NCBI GenBank assembly: GCA_018340805.1
Contig: JACMZG010001913.1
Coordinates: 36,977,985 to 37,041,984, forward strand
Reading direction: 5' to 3'
Source of the DNA: Microvelia longipes
Taxonomy: Eukaryota; Arthropoda; Insecta; Hemiptera; Veliidae
Length of the DNA: 64,000 nt
In this document: positions 1-10,668 of the stretch, in pieces
Numbering within the stretch: the first letter of the stretch is position 1
How the letters are laid out: the number at the start of each line of letters is the position of its first letter
The notes under the pieces: model-generated
Told to the model about the DNA's origin: nothing
The model's input: only the letters and a program-made list of their open reading frames with translations
Databases searched by the model: none
Position numbers and translations under genes: made by a program

Positions 1-15
1 GCAAGTTGAAGAAGC

Positions 16-84
16 AATCGAAGAATCAGCTACGTCGATACTAGCTGTTGACAGCAAGTATCGACGGTAGCTGATTCTTCGATT
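16..84. repeat. Near-perfect short hairpin
   Basis: Arms 16-42 and 57-84 are reverse complements over 27 bases with one bulged G. Inside them an A/A mismatch is followed by GCTG-TTGA-CAGC, so the stem is about 31 bp closed by a 4-base loop. The AAGTTGAAGAAG at 3-14 and TTTAACTTCTTT near 98-109 are weakly complementary, so it may be the tip of a longer inverted repeat. It is shaped like a pre-miRNA or a mini-foldback; nothing in the sequence decides between them. Confidence 0.6.
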
Positions 85-616
85 AACTATGATTTGTTTA
101 ACTTCTTTTTAAAGATCTTGTAAGGGACAATAGAAAGAATATGTTATAATAAGAGTCTAGGAGCTATAAAAGCACTGTGATTACACGCATTTAATGTTCT
201 GCAGCTAGGCACAACTATCCTCTCACCGTCTAGACGTCTAGTCTGATATATATGTGTAAATAACGAAAAATTAAAAATATTTTTGTTAATTAATAAAATC
301 TGTTAAAAATTTTACAACTTTTTTTACAAAAGCCATATTAAAATAAAAACCATTTTAAATTTTAAATGCGGAAAAATGTTTAGATTCATTTGAAATCATG
401 TGTTAGAACAACAAATGTGCGACGTTTTATCTCGCTACCGGCATTAGTTCGATTATGAACTGAATATTTTGAAGTGATGATCAATTTTTCTAAATCATCG
501 GTAAAGTTGAATAATTATTCAATTAATTTGACATTTGGCTCGAGCCTTTCCATTTATAGATTAAATAAGTATACTAAGTTTTTTCTATATGGATAAAATG
601 TTTATGGTTTGTGTCT
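85..616. other. AT-rich spacer
   Basis: I see no gene, RNA or clear repeat here, only A/T-rich sequence with many stops in all frames. Confidence 0.5.
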
Positions 617-738
617 GATCATAAGTGTCGAGTCATTGACATTAAGGGTCTAATCATCGGGCGAGGTCAGTACCTGGATGGGTGACATTTGCGAATAAAA
701 CCAATGTTTTTAATGTCTGAAGACTTGTAAGATGAGGA
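617..738 (+). repeat. 5S-rRNA-like SINE copy 1
   Basis: The core GGTCAGTACCTGGATGGGTGA followed by GAATA resembles the internal control region of 5S rRNA (box A to box C), preceded by a degenerate TCATCGGGCGAG. The 3' part AATAAAACCAATG...GTCTGAAGAC recurs in all other copies. A second copy lies about 166 bp downstream in the same orientation. The 5S origin is an inference from the motif match by eye. Confidence 0.5.
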
Positions 739-783
739 GTATACGGATAAAATCTTTATTTGGGGTTCATGTCTAAAATGTTT

Positions 784-995
784 GATCATAAGTGTAGTGT
801 CATCATTGACATTGAGGGTCTAATCATCGGGCTAGGTCAGTACTTGGATGGGTGATATTTGGGAATAAAACCAATGTTTTTAATGTCTGAAGACTAGTAA
901 GATGAGGATTAGTCTGAAGACGTACTAAAAATATAAAATAGATTAACTTTATATTCTGATGACAAGCGAAGTGATTCCGAAGTTTCGAAGAATAG
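784..995 (+). repeat. 5S-rRNA-like SINE copy 2 plus extra tail
   Basis: Same element as the copy at 617-738 (GGTCAGTACTTGGATGGGTGA core, AATAAAACCAATG tail). It is followed at about 910-990 by a second tail-like stretch, GTCTGAAGAC...GACAAGCGAAGTGATTCCGAAG, as if two insertions were nested or the tail was duplicated. Confidence 0.5.
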
Positions 996-1367
996 AGTAT
1001 AGTCAATCTGATATAAGGAGGAAAAGTCTGATAACTCTCTGAAAAGTTTCAAGATACATTGTACACGATTTTTCCCTACTTGAGTTGACGCCATATTAGA
1101 TTAAACGTTAAAATTTCATAGTTTTTATATTATGTGAAACAAATATGAAAATATGAAATAATCAAATATAAAACAATCACAACATTAATGTTCCAAATAA
1201 AAATTTTAATGTTTAATCCAATATAACGGTAATTATTATGGCAAACTTTAATTATGATGTAGATACCAACAATTAATTTTATACCTTAAATTTTTAGCCG
1301 TTTAATAAATAATTATCTGTTTTTGAACCTTTCTCACATCCTGTATTATGAGACGGTTTTTGTCATA
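996..1367. other. AT-rich spacer
   Basis: No gene or repeat recognised. Confidence 0.4.
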
Positions 1368-1375
1368 TTTATCGA

Positions 1376-1776
1376 TAGAGATATATTACTAGAGGGGCCC
1401 TATTGGTTGAATTTTGAAACATCGAAAAAGTAACCTGACCACATTCGATTATCATTATCATCCAATAAAAAAAAAACAGAACAAAAAAAACAGTAGTAAA
1501 TTATATACTGAAACATGCCGTCCTCCTGTACACATCGACTACAGGTTTCAGGATCCCTGCGCGCATCATCATCAGAAAGTAGAATGTTTAAAATACAAAT
1601 CACAACACAAACAATCTGTGGGAAGCCCAAAACAATTGATTAATTATAACCTCAACTCCCTCTTAGAGTAGGTTTCAATGAGGTTACACAGAGCCCCTGA
1701 GAGCCCCACTAAAATGTTTCAGGCCTCTCAATGTATTAAGATAGGCTATGCTCCCTCTAGTATATATCTCTATGTA
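1376..1776. mobile_element. hAT-like MITE with 8-bp target duplication
   Basis: The ends are inverted repeats: TAGAGATATATTACTAGAGG at the left and, read inward from the right, TACATAGAGATATATACTAG. The 8-bp direct repeat TTTATCGA flanks it at 1368-1375 and 1777-1784, the duplication size expected of hAT transposons. The 401-bp interior has only shadow reading frames with no transposase motif, so it would be non-autonomous. The right end has about 4 extra bases compared with the left. Confidence 0.5.
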
Positions 1777-1784
1777 TTTATCGA

Positions 1785-4149
1785 CAAAGTAATAAATATA
1801 AATGTTTCCTAATGTTCAAATGATTTAATGAATAGGATGTTATTTTCCAAATGTGTAATCACTTTTGGTGATTTTCGTATTTACAGGTTTATCAAATTTG
1901 ACTAAATGATGTGTTAAATATTTGGTTAAGAAGTTCTTTTCAATTTAAAACAAGAATTTTTCAGAGCTTAGTGAAAACTACGTCTGTTAAAGGCTTTAAA
2001 ATTTACATATTACTGCTTGGGGAATTGCAAATTGCTTTTTAAAAACTTTTCCTTAGGCTTTCCTTCGGATAAAATAAAAGTCCTTTAACTAATCTACCGA
2101 TTATGTATGGCTAACATTATATACTTTATATAATAAAAATTTTATGTATTGATGCTTGTATATTTATGATCATAAACATTATATTAGTAACAGAGTACCA
2201 CCCGAATCAAAATTATAATTTATGATAAAAAAAGTTAAGTAAAATTATTACGTGACTTAGTCTTTTTAAATACTAAAACCTTCGGCATTAAGTACGAAAT
2301 ACAGAGAGGAATTCAAAATGTAATTTGGCCATGTTCCGACTTTTTATCCGAATACCCCGTTTATTTTAATATATGTTGGAAAAGGCTGACATTGTATTAT
2401 GTGGGACATAACGAGAGAAGATTTAGAAGGAAGTGATACCAAGACGAGGTAGCTAACTCTACCTTCAGCCCTTCAACGTAATTTCCTAACTTTTTGCCCT
2501 TAGATTTATAAGGGTCAACTGTAACAAGGTGTTTTATTAGCAAACCCTCGTTTCGTGACGATTGAACCAATGTTGAAAGTTCTTCATTACGAAAATGATT
2601 TTGTAATGAAGCACTCCCTTAAATTTCTTCTTGAAATTTGACACTGATCTCTTGTTTGGTGGGAAACTATTTTTTTTATTGTTTGTCAACTATTCAGGAC
2701 CTAGAGATCATTAAAATAATTCTTGCGCGGTGGTTCTCATGCCTGGCGAATTTCCTATAGGTCATTCCATGTTAAATCAACACAAAAAATTCATTTTGGG
2801 CTCGATATCACCAATTTTAATAAAATTAGGCTGACTGGTAGGCACCATAGACAGAAGAAAAAAAAATCAGATTTTTAGCTTGTTTGACATATTGCCGCAG
2901 TGACGTGTTGAATTAGTAAAAAAATGTGATTTTCTACATTTCTTTGACTACAAAAATGGCTTTATCTAAGAGTCAGCGAAGGGTAATTTTTTTTATTTTT
3001 GTGGCGTTTGAAAGCTGAAACTTGATCCTTTCAAACAGATTCTACAAACTTTTTGATAATTGATTAAAAATTTTAATTATGTGCAAATATAACATAAATA
3101 TGCTAATATCTCAAAAAGCCAATTTTTACAAGTTTAAAAAAAGAGCCCTGCTTGCGGACCCCTGCGCCAGAATTATATTGTAGTTATAAAGTTATTAAGT
3201 AAAAATATATTGATAAAAATGTTCCTCCGAAACCTAGATTCGAACGCGATTCTTGGTTGTTTTCAAATCTCAGATTTAATAGGTTTTGTTTGAGTAATTT
3301 AAGTACTCGGATCGACTACAGACTAGTTTCATTTTGCTTAGAGCCCCAAAAATAAGGAAAACAACACCCAACTTGACATTTGTTGTTTAACTTTCTTATT
3401 TTTAATTTTTCGATTATTTTAAAATTTGGAGTCTAATAATAAATAAATCTATAATTATTTTTAATTATTATATAATCTATATTAATAATTATTAATAAAT
3501 TAATAAAATTTATCTATAATAAATAAATAATAAATATATGAAAATAAGTTAATCCAATTAAATGCCCCAACTCTGAAACAACTCTGCCTCTGAATAATTG
3601 CAATTTAAGATAGTAATGTTACTATCATTATATTGAATTTGACTGCATCTAATGAGGTGATACAAAAACATACAACAATATCATCCTTCATCAAATAAAC
3701 ATTTAAGGTTATTGTGTGCTGACAAACTTTAAATAATTAGTTTTTTTAATAATAAATAATTAGGTGACAATGAAAAGCGTACTCTGAACGCCAGAAGTTG
3801 CTATTTGGTGACACTCAACTTTGACCCCAAATTTCTCGACATGTCATGAAAACAAATTATTTAAATTAAAAATAAATAAAGTTTTATTATACATTTTTTA
3901 TCAAATAAAAAATGCTAAACGCTCACCTTAGTTTTTTTTTACATTTTTTATCAGTGTTGTAGGTAGTGGTTTAATGTCACGTCACTAAATTTTATCGCTA
4001 TTTTTAGGTTTATTTTAAATTTTATGCTATAGGGGTTGTAGTGGAGTTGGGAGTGCCTAGTCTCTGAAGAGCATGGGTGAGTGTAAGTACCGTTATGGTA
4101 TATCAATACTAATGAGTTTTGCTAAACATAGTTGACACAATATAATTGT
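1785..4149. other. AT-rich spacer with one repeat fragment
   Basis: No gene is supported. At 2717-2760 there is a fragment GCGCGGTGGTTCTCATG...GGCGAATTTCC, related to the repeat that builds the palindrome at 46,621-47,320. Around 3,400-3,540 the sequence is nearly pure A/T with TAATAAAT runs. Confidence 0.45.
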
Positions 4150-4458
4150 GCGAGAGATCCTTAGGAAATTATAACAAGCAAAATGCAATGCTACATCTAG
4201 GTACAGGGCCATCATTTGACATTAATTATCATTGATGTCTCGACATAAATTATTGTCCCACTATGTTTCGTTTGGTCTAACTCATCAGGTAAGGTGAGTG
4301 AGTTCAGGCTCTGTCGGCGCCTTGATGAGTTAGACGTAACGAAACAGAGTGGGACATGACATTATGTCGAGCCATCAATGATGACGAATGTCGAATGATG
4401 GAACAGTTCCCTGATGTGGCGTTACATTTTGTTTGTTACATTTCCTAGTTTCTCTCGC
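4150..4458. mobile_element. Foldback element, ~140-bp arms
   Basis: The left arm starting GCGAGAGATCC and the right arm ending TTTCTCTCGC are inverted copies for about 140 bp. Recognisable paired blocks are CATCATTTGACATT/AATGTCGAATGATG, CTCGACATAA/TTATGTCGAG and CTAACTCATCA/TGATGAGTTAG. A short unpaired centre lies near 4,288-4,318. No transposase frame and no clear target duplication are seen. Confidence 0.6.
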
Positions 4459-5555
4459 CTTATCGTAATAGTCATGTAACCAGGCCCCTTATCACTGTGC
4501 TCTCAAGTCCGACCTCTACTAATATAAATTTCTTTGTTTCGTAAATTGAGTAAGATTATATAATTTGTTTAGGGTCAAAAATCCGTTAATAAGTCTTTTT
4601 TAGTCTCGGATCATTTCCAAGACTTCCCCCTTAATTCCCAACTAAACATTTTAAAACATTCATTCAATTAAATAAAATTAAAGAATTTTATGGGTTGGAA
4701 TCAGCAATGGATTCTGAAGAAAATCATAACTTTTAAGCAGTTTCTTAAACGCATAGGGGATTTGAAATATCCCTCATGCTTGGGACAAGCTAAGGATAAT
4801 TACTTTCCCATGTAATATAAGCCCAACCAGACTGGGCTCTTAAATGCATAGTTTATCAAGCATTGATGATATACGTCAATCGTTCACTTTAAACTTATAA
4901 CACAACAGACAAATATTGTACTCGTATTTGTTAATTTTTAATCAGCACAACAATATTAAACCTATTTTTATTGATATTTATTGGTTTTATATCCATTGAT
5001 CGACTTTGGATGTCAGACATCATAAATTTTTAAGCTCTAGTAATAATACTCTAAGAAATTCCTAGTGCTTCCTATTTGACGCTCTTTTTGGGGAAAAGCC
5101 ATTTTGTTCTCTTAAATAGATTATAGACGAAGAATACTCAATTTAAAGTTGGCGCCTTGAATGATATTTGGGGAACTTTGTTTATCTGGGTTAATTTTCT
5201 TTGGTTTTTAATCACAATTTTAGAAAATGAAAATGGGTAGACGCATTGAAATTTTATAATTCCTGTTGATTTAATTATCAAGTGTAGAGCATTGTCTTTG
5301 TAAATTAATGTTTTTATTTATTACTTCATTTAATTGCAAAGAGTTCCTTATAAGTTATGCACATAATGTCTAAATAAATCAGCTTTAACCGTTGTTGTAT
5401 TTATGGCTGTCTTGTATAGTTTTGTGATATATGCCTATCTATGTCATCGTATCTTTCTTATTATTAGTTATTTTAGTTTCTATGTGTCTTTTAAGTAGGT
5501 GAAGCATTGTATTAGCAAAAATTGTACCATATATATTGTTACTTATCCTCATTTC
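4459..5555. other. Spacer
   Basis: AT-rich sequence without supported genes or repeats. Confidence 0.4.
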
Positions 5556-5626
5556 TATTGTAGGTATAAGAAAATATTGTTTGCAAAAAAATCCGAACCA
5601 GGATAAAAAAAATACGTTTCGCAAAA

Positions 5627-5680
<54 letters not shown>

Positions 5681-5696
5681 TATGTAATATATATAT

Positions 5697-5730
<34 letters not shown>

Positions 5731-6195
5731 ATATATATATTATAAACAAATCTTGTAAACTCGCTAACTTCCAGATGAATAAATTTATACTAAACTTGGT
5801 TTGAAATTAACTTTGGGGAGGACAGAACACGACCCTTTTTATTTTGAAACCCAAGTTATTGTGACGTCATTGACAGTTTCCGTTCCAGAAATTTAAAATT
5901 AGACATGTATTTCTAGACACTTTCTTGTAAACACTCTACCTTTCGAACGGATTTATATTTTTTAACCAAACTTGATCCAAAAATCAACCTTTCGTGAAGT
6001 CACGAACCCTATAGAAAACCAGGTTTTTTGTGACGTTATTAACCCAGTTTGCTGAGAAAGCGAAATTTCCAAAAAAATCGCCAAAATTCAGGGTTAATAT
6101 GTTTTGCCGCGAAAAAGGTCAATAATTATGTTTTTTGAGACGCTGAATCTAATAAAACTGGTTCAAAGTCGATACATTTTATTACGAAATTATCA
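5556..6195. repeat. Dispersed microsatellite-bearing repeat (family D), copy 1
   Basis: Starts with a head resembling TTGCAAAAAAATCCGAACC, carries a long (AT)n tract at 5,630-5,742, then two diverged direct copies (about 5,752-5,880 and 5,932-6,060) of a block with CTTGTAAAC...AACTTG...GTGACGT(C/T)ATT. The first block contains a perfect TGACGTCA palindrome at 5,862-5,869. Homologous sequence occurs at 45,955-46,200, and looser relatives at 9,050, 9,730, 16,810, 22,822, 50,600 and 57,560. The pattern resembles non-autonomous elements common in arthropods; the class is not determined. Confidence 0.5.
5630..5742. repeat. (AT)n microsatellite
   Basis: About 110 bp of almost uninterrupted AT dinucleotides inside the family D repeat. 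Confidence 0.9.
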
Positions 6196-6797
6196 ATTTT
6201 AAATCGAAAATCAAACAATAAGATTTATATTTTATTTATTCATATTTTAATATTTTTACCAACTATAAAGAATAATCATTATTTATAAAGAATAATCTTA
6301 AGATGAGATTACTTTTTTGTGATTCACAGAAAAAATGAAATATAATGCCCATCTTCCCGTAAACAACTGACATAAATAAAAGGGCAAATCTTTTGACCTG
6401 AGATAAAATAGAAAAACCAGGAAAAGACGTTTTCACTGGTTATTTACTGAAAAACTCACCTCTCATTTATCACATTCATCTCGCAAGAAAATGTAATTTA
6501 TTATTCGCAGGAAGTTTCTAGAAAAAGCCACACAATCTTTTCATTCTTTCAGCCAGTCATATATAATTTATAATACTTTTTATTTATATTTGTTTTGTTT
6601 TGATGTAATGATGGTTAATATTCATCGTTGGGTACAACATGAGAAATTTGATTTTAAGTATTTATAACCCGGGAGTCTGGGGGTGGTTCTTTCTGTCATA
6701 AGATTTATGAACCAACCCATCGCTCATAGAATTCACAGGTCCATAGAGTAGAGCAAGAAAATCAACAATCCTGTGTTTTACTCCGAGATAAGACAGT
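6196..6797. other. Spacer
   Basis: AT-rich, no gene or repeat recognised before the (AAT)n tract at about 6,798. Confidence 0.4.
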
Positions 6798-7150
6798 ATA
6801 ATAATAATAATGATAATAATAATGGGAAATGGAGCAAGTTTTTGTGGTACCAATTATTTTATCAGCTACAGGAGTTATGCCTTATACACTTCATGACAGT
6901 TTGCATAAATTAGGTATAAGCCCTTTCATATACAGAACTTTACAGAAAGCTGCCATCATCAATACGTGCCACATCGTCAGAAACTTTCTATCGACTGACC
7001 TAGTGACTTAAGACGGAAAATAAACAAAATAAAAGATGTTTGACTTGGCTTTGCCCGTCAATTTATATATTTTTTAGCTGGTATTCTTTTACTGAGATAG
7101 AGAAAATCTAAAAACAAATAATACTAATAATAATAATGATAATAATAATA
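6798..7150 (+). pseudogene. LINE ORF2 C-terminal fragment with (TAA)n tail, copy A
   Basis: Begins right after an (AAT)n tract. The open frame 6,829-7,011 (60 codons) ends in a pattern I associate with the extreme C-terminus of arthropod LINE pol proteins: VVPIILSATGVMP, then an LGI segment, then LQKAA and TCHIVRNFLS before the stop. About 100 bp of 3' UTR leads to another (AAT)n tract at 7,115-7,150, taken as its tail. There is no RT domain, so it is a 5'-truncated dead copy. The next fragment (7,151-7,440) starts at the equivalent point. Family assignment within LINEs is uncertain. Confidence 0.5.
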
Positions 7151-7440
7151 AAAATTGAAATTGAAAAAAGTGAAAGTCGTAGCAATAGTTTTATCATCAG
7201 AGGGAGTAGTAACTAAAAATTTTATAAATAACCTGGAATTATTAGGTCTACCCAAAGGTTTGCTAATACCATTACAACATGCAACAGTTCTCCAAACCTG
7301 CCATATAGCTAGTAAATTCCTGTCAGTGAAATAGCATGAATTTCCTCTCCACTAACATCTTTTACTAGTTATTTAAATAAGACCAAGAAAAATAAATAAT
7401 ATATATAATATTAAAATAATAATAATTATAATAATGATAA
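7151..7440 (+). pseudogene. LINE ORF2 C-terminal fragment with (TAA)n tail, copy B
   Basis: Reads KVVAIVLSSEGVVTKNF, then LELLGLP, LQHATVLQ and TCHIASKFLS before a TAG stop near 7,333: a diverged second copy of the C-terminus at 6,829-7,011. A short UTR and a (TAA)n-like tract (7,395-7,440) follow. Fragments A and B are tandem, same strand, truncated at nearly the same codon and separated by the A copy's tail. This fits repeated 5'-truncated insertions into an existing (TAA)n tail. Confidence 0.5.
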
Positions 7441-7568
7441 TGTCTTTAGGCTTATTTTGGGCAATAGATGGCGCGGTTTTAGTGAGAGTAGTGGAGCAAT
7501 TCCTAGTGGTAGTGGAATGCCTGTCAGTCCTCACACTCCAGCAGCATCAGCTTTTTTCATTTTTTTTT

Positions 7569-7775
7569 ATAATAATAATGTCTGTTTAGAGCTTTGTGGC
7601 TCAACAGGGATAACCCCTGCGGGAATCACCTCAAGTGGTAGAGACAACGGTTACTCTCCAAGTTTATTCTAAAGTTGGCGACAATTTTTAGAACAATAAT
7701 CTTATAGAAACTGAGAAAGTAACCTGGGATGCGAACCTCTAACCTCTGTGGTGTTAAAGGTTTGTTTAATAACTG
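7569..7775 (-). repeat. tRNA-derived SINE copy (minus strand)
   Basis: On the plus strand it reads (AAT)n, then GTTTAGAGCTTTGTGGCTC, GGGATAACCCCTGCGGGAA, TTACTCTCC, AAAGTTGGCGA, AACAATAATCTT and finally a B-box-like GATGCGAACC. It matches the better preserved copy at 21,065-21,302 block for block. The tRNA-like head is eroded after about 7,735. Confidence 0.6.
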
Positions 7776-8831
7776 ATAAAATAGTGTCTATAAAGAGGAT
7801 AGGAAATCAACTCAGTAAAATATTGTCACACAAAAACTCATTGTCGTAAGATGTCAAAATATTTATAAACAGTAGTGTACAATAAATGTAACTTTATCTG
7901 CTTGTATGAATTATGGCATCATAAATTCTTACTTGTTGTTAAGAAATGAAGATGGCAAGAATCACTTATACCATTGATTACTTACTACTTACTACTTGAT
8001 GTTATTACTTCCCACAGTAATAACAATATTTTTAACAAGTCTTTTTAGTTATTTTATTATTTTTATGTTTTAGGTAAGTTTCGGGATAAAAAGTCAAGTA
8101 TTTGACTCTCAAAACTCTGACTCTGTAAGTAAGCTCTGAATCTGTAATATTTTTAGAGGAATAATATGTAGTTACACTTATGAAAGGAGTCATAGCGGGA
8201 GTCTAACCTCGGACCACGACATAAATCCGTTTCAGAGGTCCCTCGTGACCAAAAAATTGGTTTCAACCAATCAACCTGATCTTTCAACACATACAATAGA
8301 CTCTTCTATTGTAACCATTAATTAACCTAGAATTTAATTCTTAACAGTGCAATAACTATTTTGTTAATTACTTACAATAGACATTCAAAGAGAAATGTTT
8401 GATAAAAAAAAACTGGTAAAATCGGCTTTGCCCAAGAAGTAAATACTTTTACTTACACCACACTAACTCGCATGACTGCACTAGTATAAGTTGAATTAAA
8501 AAGTGCTATTAAAATGCAAGCCCCGAGTAGGGATTCGAACCAAGGATAGAAACCACAAACCCTGAACCAACCACTGTGCGAGAATTTTTAATGTATGATT
8601 TTATAGAGGCATAGCTTCTAATTTTATGAAAGCTTTGATCATAAAAAAATTGTCTGTGCAGTTCAAGACGTTACTAAAGACGTGATATCCGAGCCCACTT
8701 TTAACTCCAAGTCCTCCTGAAGTTCCCATCTTTGCTATTATGTTCCATATATTCTAAATATGTAAGCTTAAAACCTTGTGTTCGTTTCATGCATGTAATT
8801 ATGTGTGAATAAATAAATGTCAGGTTTAATT
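7776..8831. other. Spacer with one short dispersed repeat
   Basis: No gene is seen. At about 8,186-8,256 the block ACCTCGGACCACGACATAAA...CAGAGGTCCC recurs at about 45,750-45,800, marking a dispersed repeat of unknown class. A GGGATTCGAACC at 8,529-8,540 resembles a tRNA B-box complement but no tRNA fold surrounds it. Confidence 0.4.
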
Positions 8832-9022
8832 TAATAATAATAATAATAATAATAAAGACCGTTTAGGAGCCTTGCAGTTTATCAGCGATAACCCCTGCGG
8901 GAATCACCTCAGGTGATATTGGCATCCGTTACTTTCTAAGTGTATTCTATTTGCCCATAATTAATATAAACAGTAAACTTATATAAACTAAGATACGAAC
9001 CCTAAACCTCTGTTCAATATGT
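8832..9022 (-). repeat. tRNA-derived SINE copy (minus strand)
   Basis: An (AAT)8 tract at 8,832-8,857 is the reversed tail. It is followed by GTTTAGGAGCC, ATAACCCCTGCGGGAATC, a diverged body and a decayed B-box complement (ATACGAACCC) near 8,993. Diverged relative of the copies at 7,569 and 21,065. Confidence 0.55.
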
Positions 9023-9044
9023 TTCCTAATTTATTTATACCCTA

Positions 9045-9300
9045 TGCTTAAAAAAAAGTATTGTGTTTGCGAAATAATCCGAAAACGGGACGTCAACGGA
9101 ATCATCCGTCAGGTGTTTTTAATTCCTCTTTTAATTCACATTGTCTGTCTGTCTGTATGCGTGTATACAGATAATGTGTGTATGAGTGTGTGGATGTGTC
9201 TGTCGTTGCTTGAAGTCTATTTATGCTAGAGATTTGAATATAGGTGCAGTAGTACTATTCATAAAAATATTATTATGACGTCATTAACCTGCAATAATAA
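9045..9300. repeat. Family D repeat fragment
   Basis: Carries the head AAAGTATTGTGTTTGCG, AATCCGAAAACGGGACG and CAACGGAATCATCCG, a TCTGTCTGTCTGTATG stretch, TATGCTAGAGATTTGAA and a perfect TGACGTCA at 9,276-9,283. The same order of blocks appears near 16,810 and 57,560. Confidence 0.5.
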
Positions 9301-9399
9301 CTCCTAATTTAAAAAAAAAAACAGAAAGGCTGTACGCATATAGATATAATTAAGACAAAATTTGTATTAAGTTTCATCTCATTATCAGTTTTGGTTCAT

Positions 9400-9530
9400 T
9401 TCGAAAAAATGGACTAATTTTGTACAACTTCAAACCAAATTTTTCTAAAAATATACCTTAAATTATGAAGAAAATAGCATCCAGATTCTGCCTATCCAGA
9501 GTGGAACCCTTTTAGCGAATTTTCATAATG
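9400..9530 (-). repeat. Family B repeat fragment
   Basis: Contains ATTTTGTACAACTTC, TATACCTTAAATTATGAAG and CCAGAGTGGAACCC. On the opposite strand these match the blocks at 11,400-11,520 (AGTACAAAATGAGTCAC, TTCATAATTTAAGGTATA, GACTCCACTCTGG), and they also occur at 60,960-61,080 and 61,975-62,045. Confidence 0.5.
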
Positions 9531-9589
9531 AAAATGACGCTTATGAGGTTGTTCGGATGACGGAAGTTGAGGGTGGAGTGAGTGGAATC

Positions 9590-9671
9590 GTTCCTATTGC
9601 TTCCTGATAACAAAAATATATGTGTCCGAAAAAAAGTTTATATATATATGTATATATAATATATATATATA

Positions 9672-9704
<33 letters not shown>

Positions 9705-9930
9705 ATATGTATATATATATATATATATATGTATGTAAGAGTTCTACCCTTTCGTATGGCGAACGATAACTCTCGAAGGCGTTCTCAAATTGAAACGAAA
9801 CTTTGCAAATCGCGAGATGTTGAGAAGAGGTTACGAGGCCTATTGTTTATAAAAACATTAATGACGTCATCAACCAAAGTTAGACGTCAAATGAAAAAAA
9901 AATTTTTTGAAACTTAAAATGGCTTAAAAC
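9590..9930. repeat. Family D repeat with AT tract
   Basis: An (AT)n-rich tract at about 9,640-9,733 is followed by TAAGAGTTCTACCC...TCGAAGGCG...ACGAAACTTTGCAAATC and a perfect TGACGTCA at 9,862-9,869, in the order seen in other family D copies. Confidence 0.45.
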
Positions 9931-10104
9931 AAGGTATCTAGTATTTAGGTAGACGGCTAGCTGAATCGATTAAGACCAAAATTTCAGCTCAATCAAATCC
10001 ATCACAAAGGCGCAATTGGTATACATATATATATATAAATCTTGTATATATGTATACGTCTAGGTCAAAGACCGTACGATATCTGTTGGGTCAGTAGTGT
10101 AGAG

Positions 10105-10145
10105 GTGGGGATATAGTATAAAAAGAGAGACCCTACCTCTTGCTC
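10105..10145 (+). promoter_or_regulatory. Possible TATA element
   Basis: TATAGTATAAAAAGAGAG lies about 35 bp upstream of an ATG at 10,150. In an AT-rich genome such a match is weak evidence, and no initiator or downstream gene is established. Confidence 0.15.
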
Positions 10146-10149
10146 CATC

Positions 10150-10353
10150 ATGGTAAGCCTACTGTCCCAAGAGAACAAGGCAAAAATGGCTTCCACTGAA
10201 CACGCCGAGCTAAGCAGACCCATAAAGAGGAAGAACATCGAAGTAGTCTTTATATGGTCGAAGTTATTCAAAACGAATGCGACCAGTTTCAGCCTCAATC
10301 GGACAATCCTTAGTGACGCAAAACGGTATTTTATTTTAAATAATCATGAATAA
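10150..10353 (+). CDS. Small unidentified open frame
   Basis: A 67-codon frame from ATG to TAA. I do not recognise the product. It is polar with basic stretches (IKRKN) and no signal peptide, membrane segment or known motif. Two things lift it slightly above background: a TATA-like element just upstream and less AT-biased composition than its surroundings. Against it, the 3' half (10,239-10,336) is repeated imperfectly at 10,457-10,552 without keeping a frame, which fits a non-coding repeat better than a gene. It could also be part of an exon, since no splice signals were evaluated. Confidence 0.15.
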   Translation: MVSLLSQENKAKMASTEHAELSRPIKRKNIEVVFIWSKLFKTNATSFSLNRTILSDAKRYFILNNHE

Positions 10354-10552
10354 TTTTTTCAACCTTAAGATTTACTCAAAAAACAATTTGTTTACAAAAA
10401 AAAATTTGACATTTTTCTTTAAATTTTATAAACAATCATAAATGTAAGTAAGAGTTGAAGTTGTCTTTATATGGTCGAAGTCATTCTAAAACCATGCGAC
10501 CGGCTTAAGCTCAATCAGACAAATCTTTAGTGACGGAAACGGTATTTTTATT
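10239..10552 (+). repeat. Imperfect direct repeat, two ~97-bp units
   Basis: Units 10,239-10,336 and 10,457-10,552 share CTTTATATGGTCGAAGT, ATGCGACC, CTCAATC, CTTTAGTGACG and ACGGTATTTT. The second has several indels. The units are separated by about 120 bp of A/T-rich sequence. Confidence 0.7.
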
Positions 10553-10668
10553 AAAAAAACAAAATCATGATAATATATTTTGTTTAAATGCTTCTAATTT
10601 AATAGTATAGCATACTATTTAATAATAGAGTATTAATAAAATCTCAATTAGTAAAATCAAGTTTTGTG

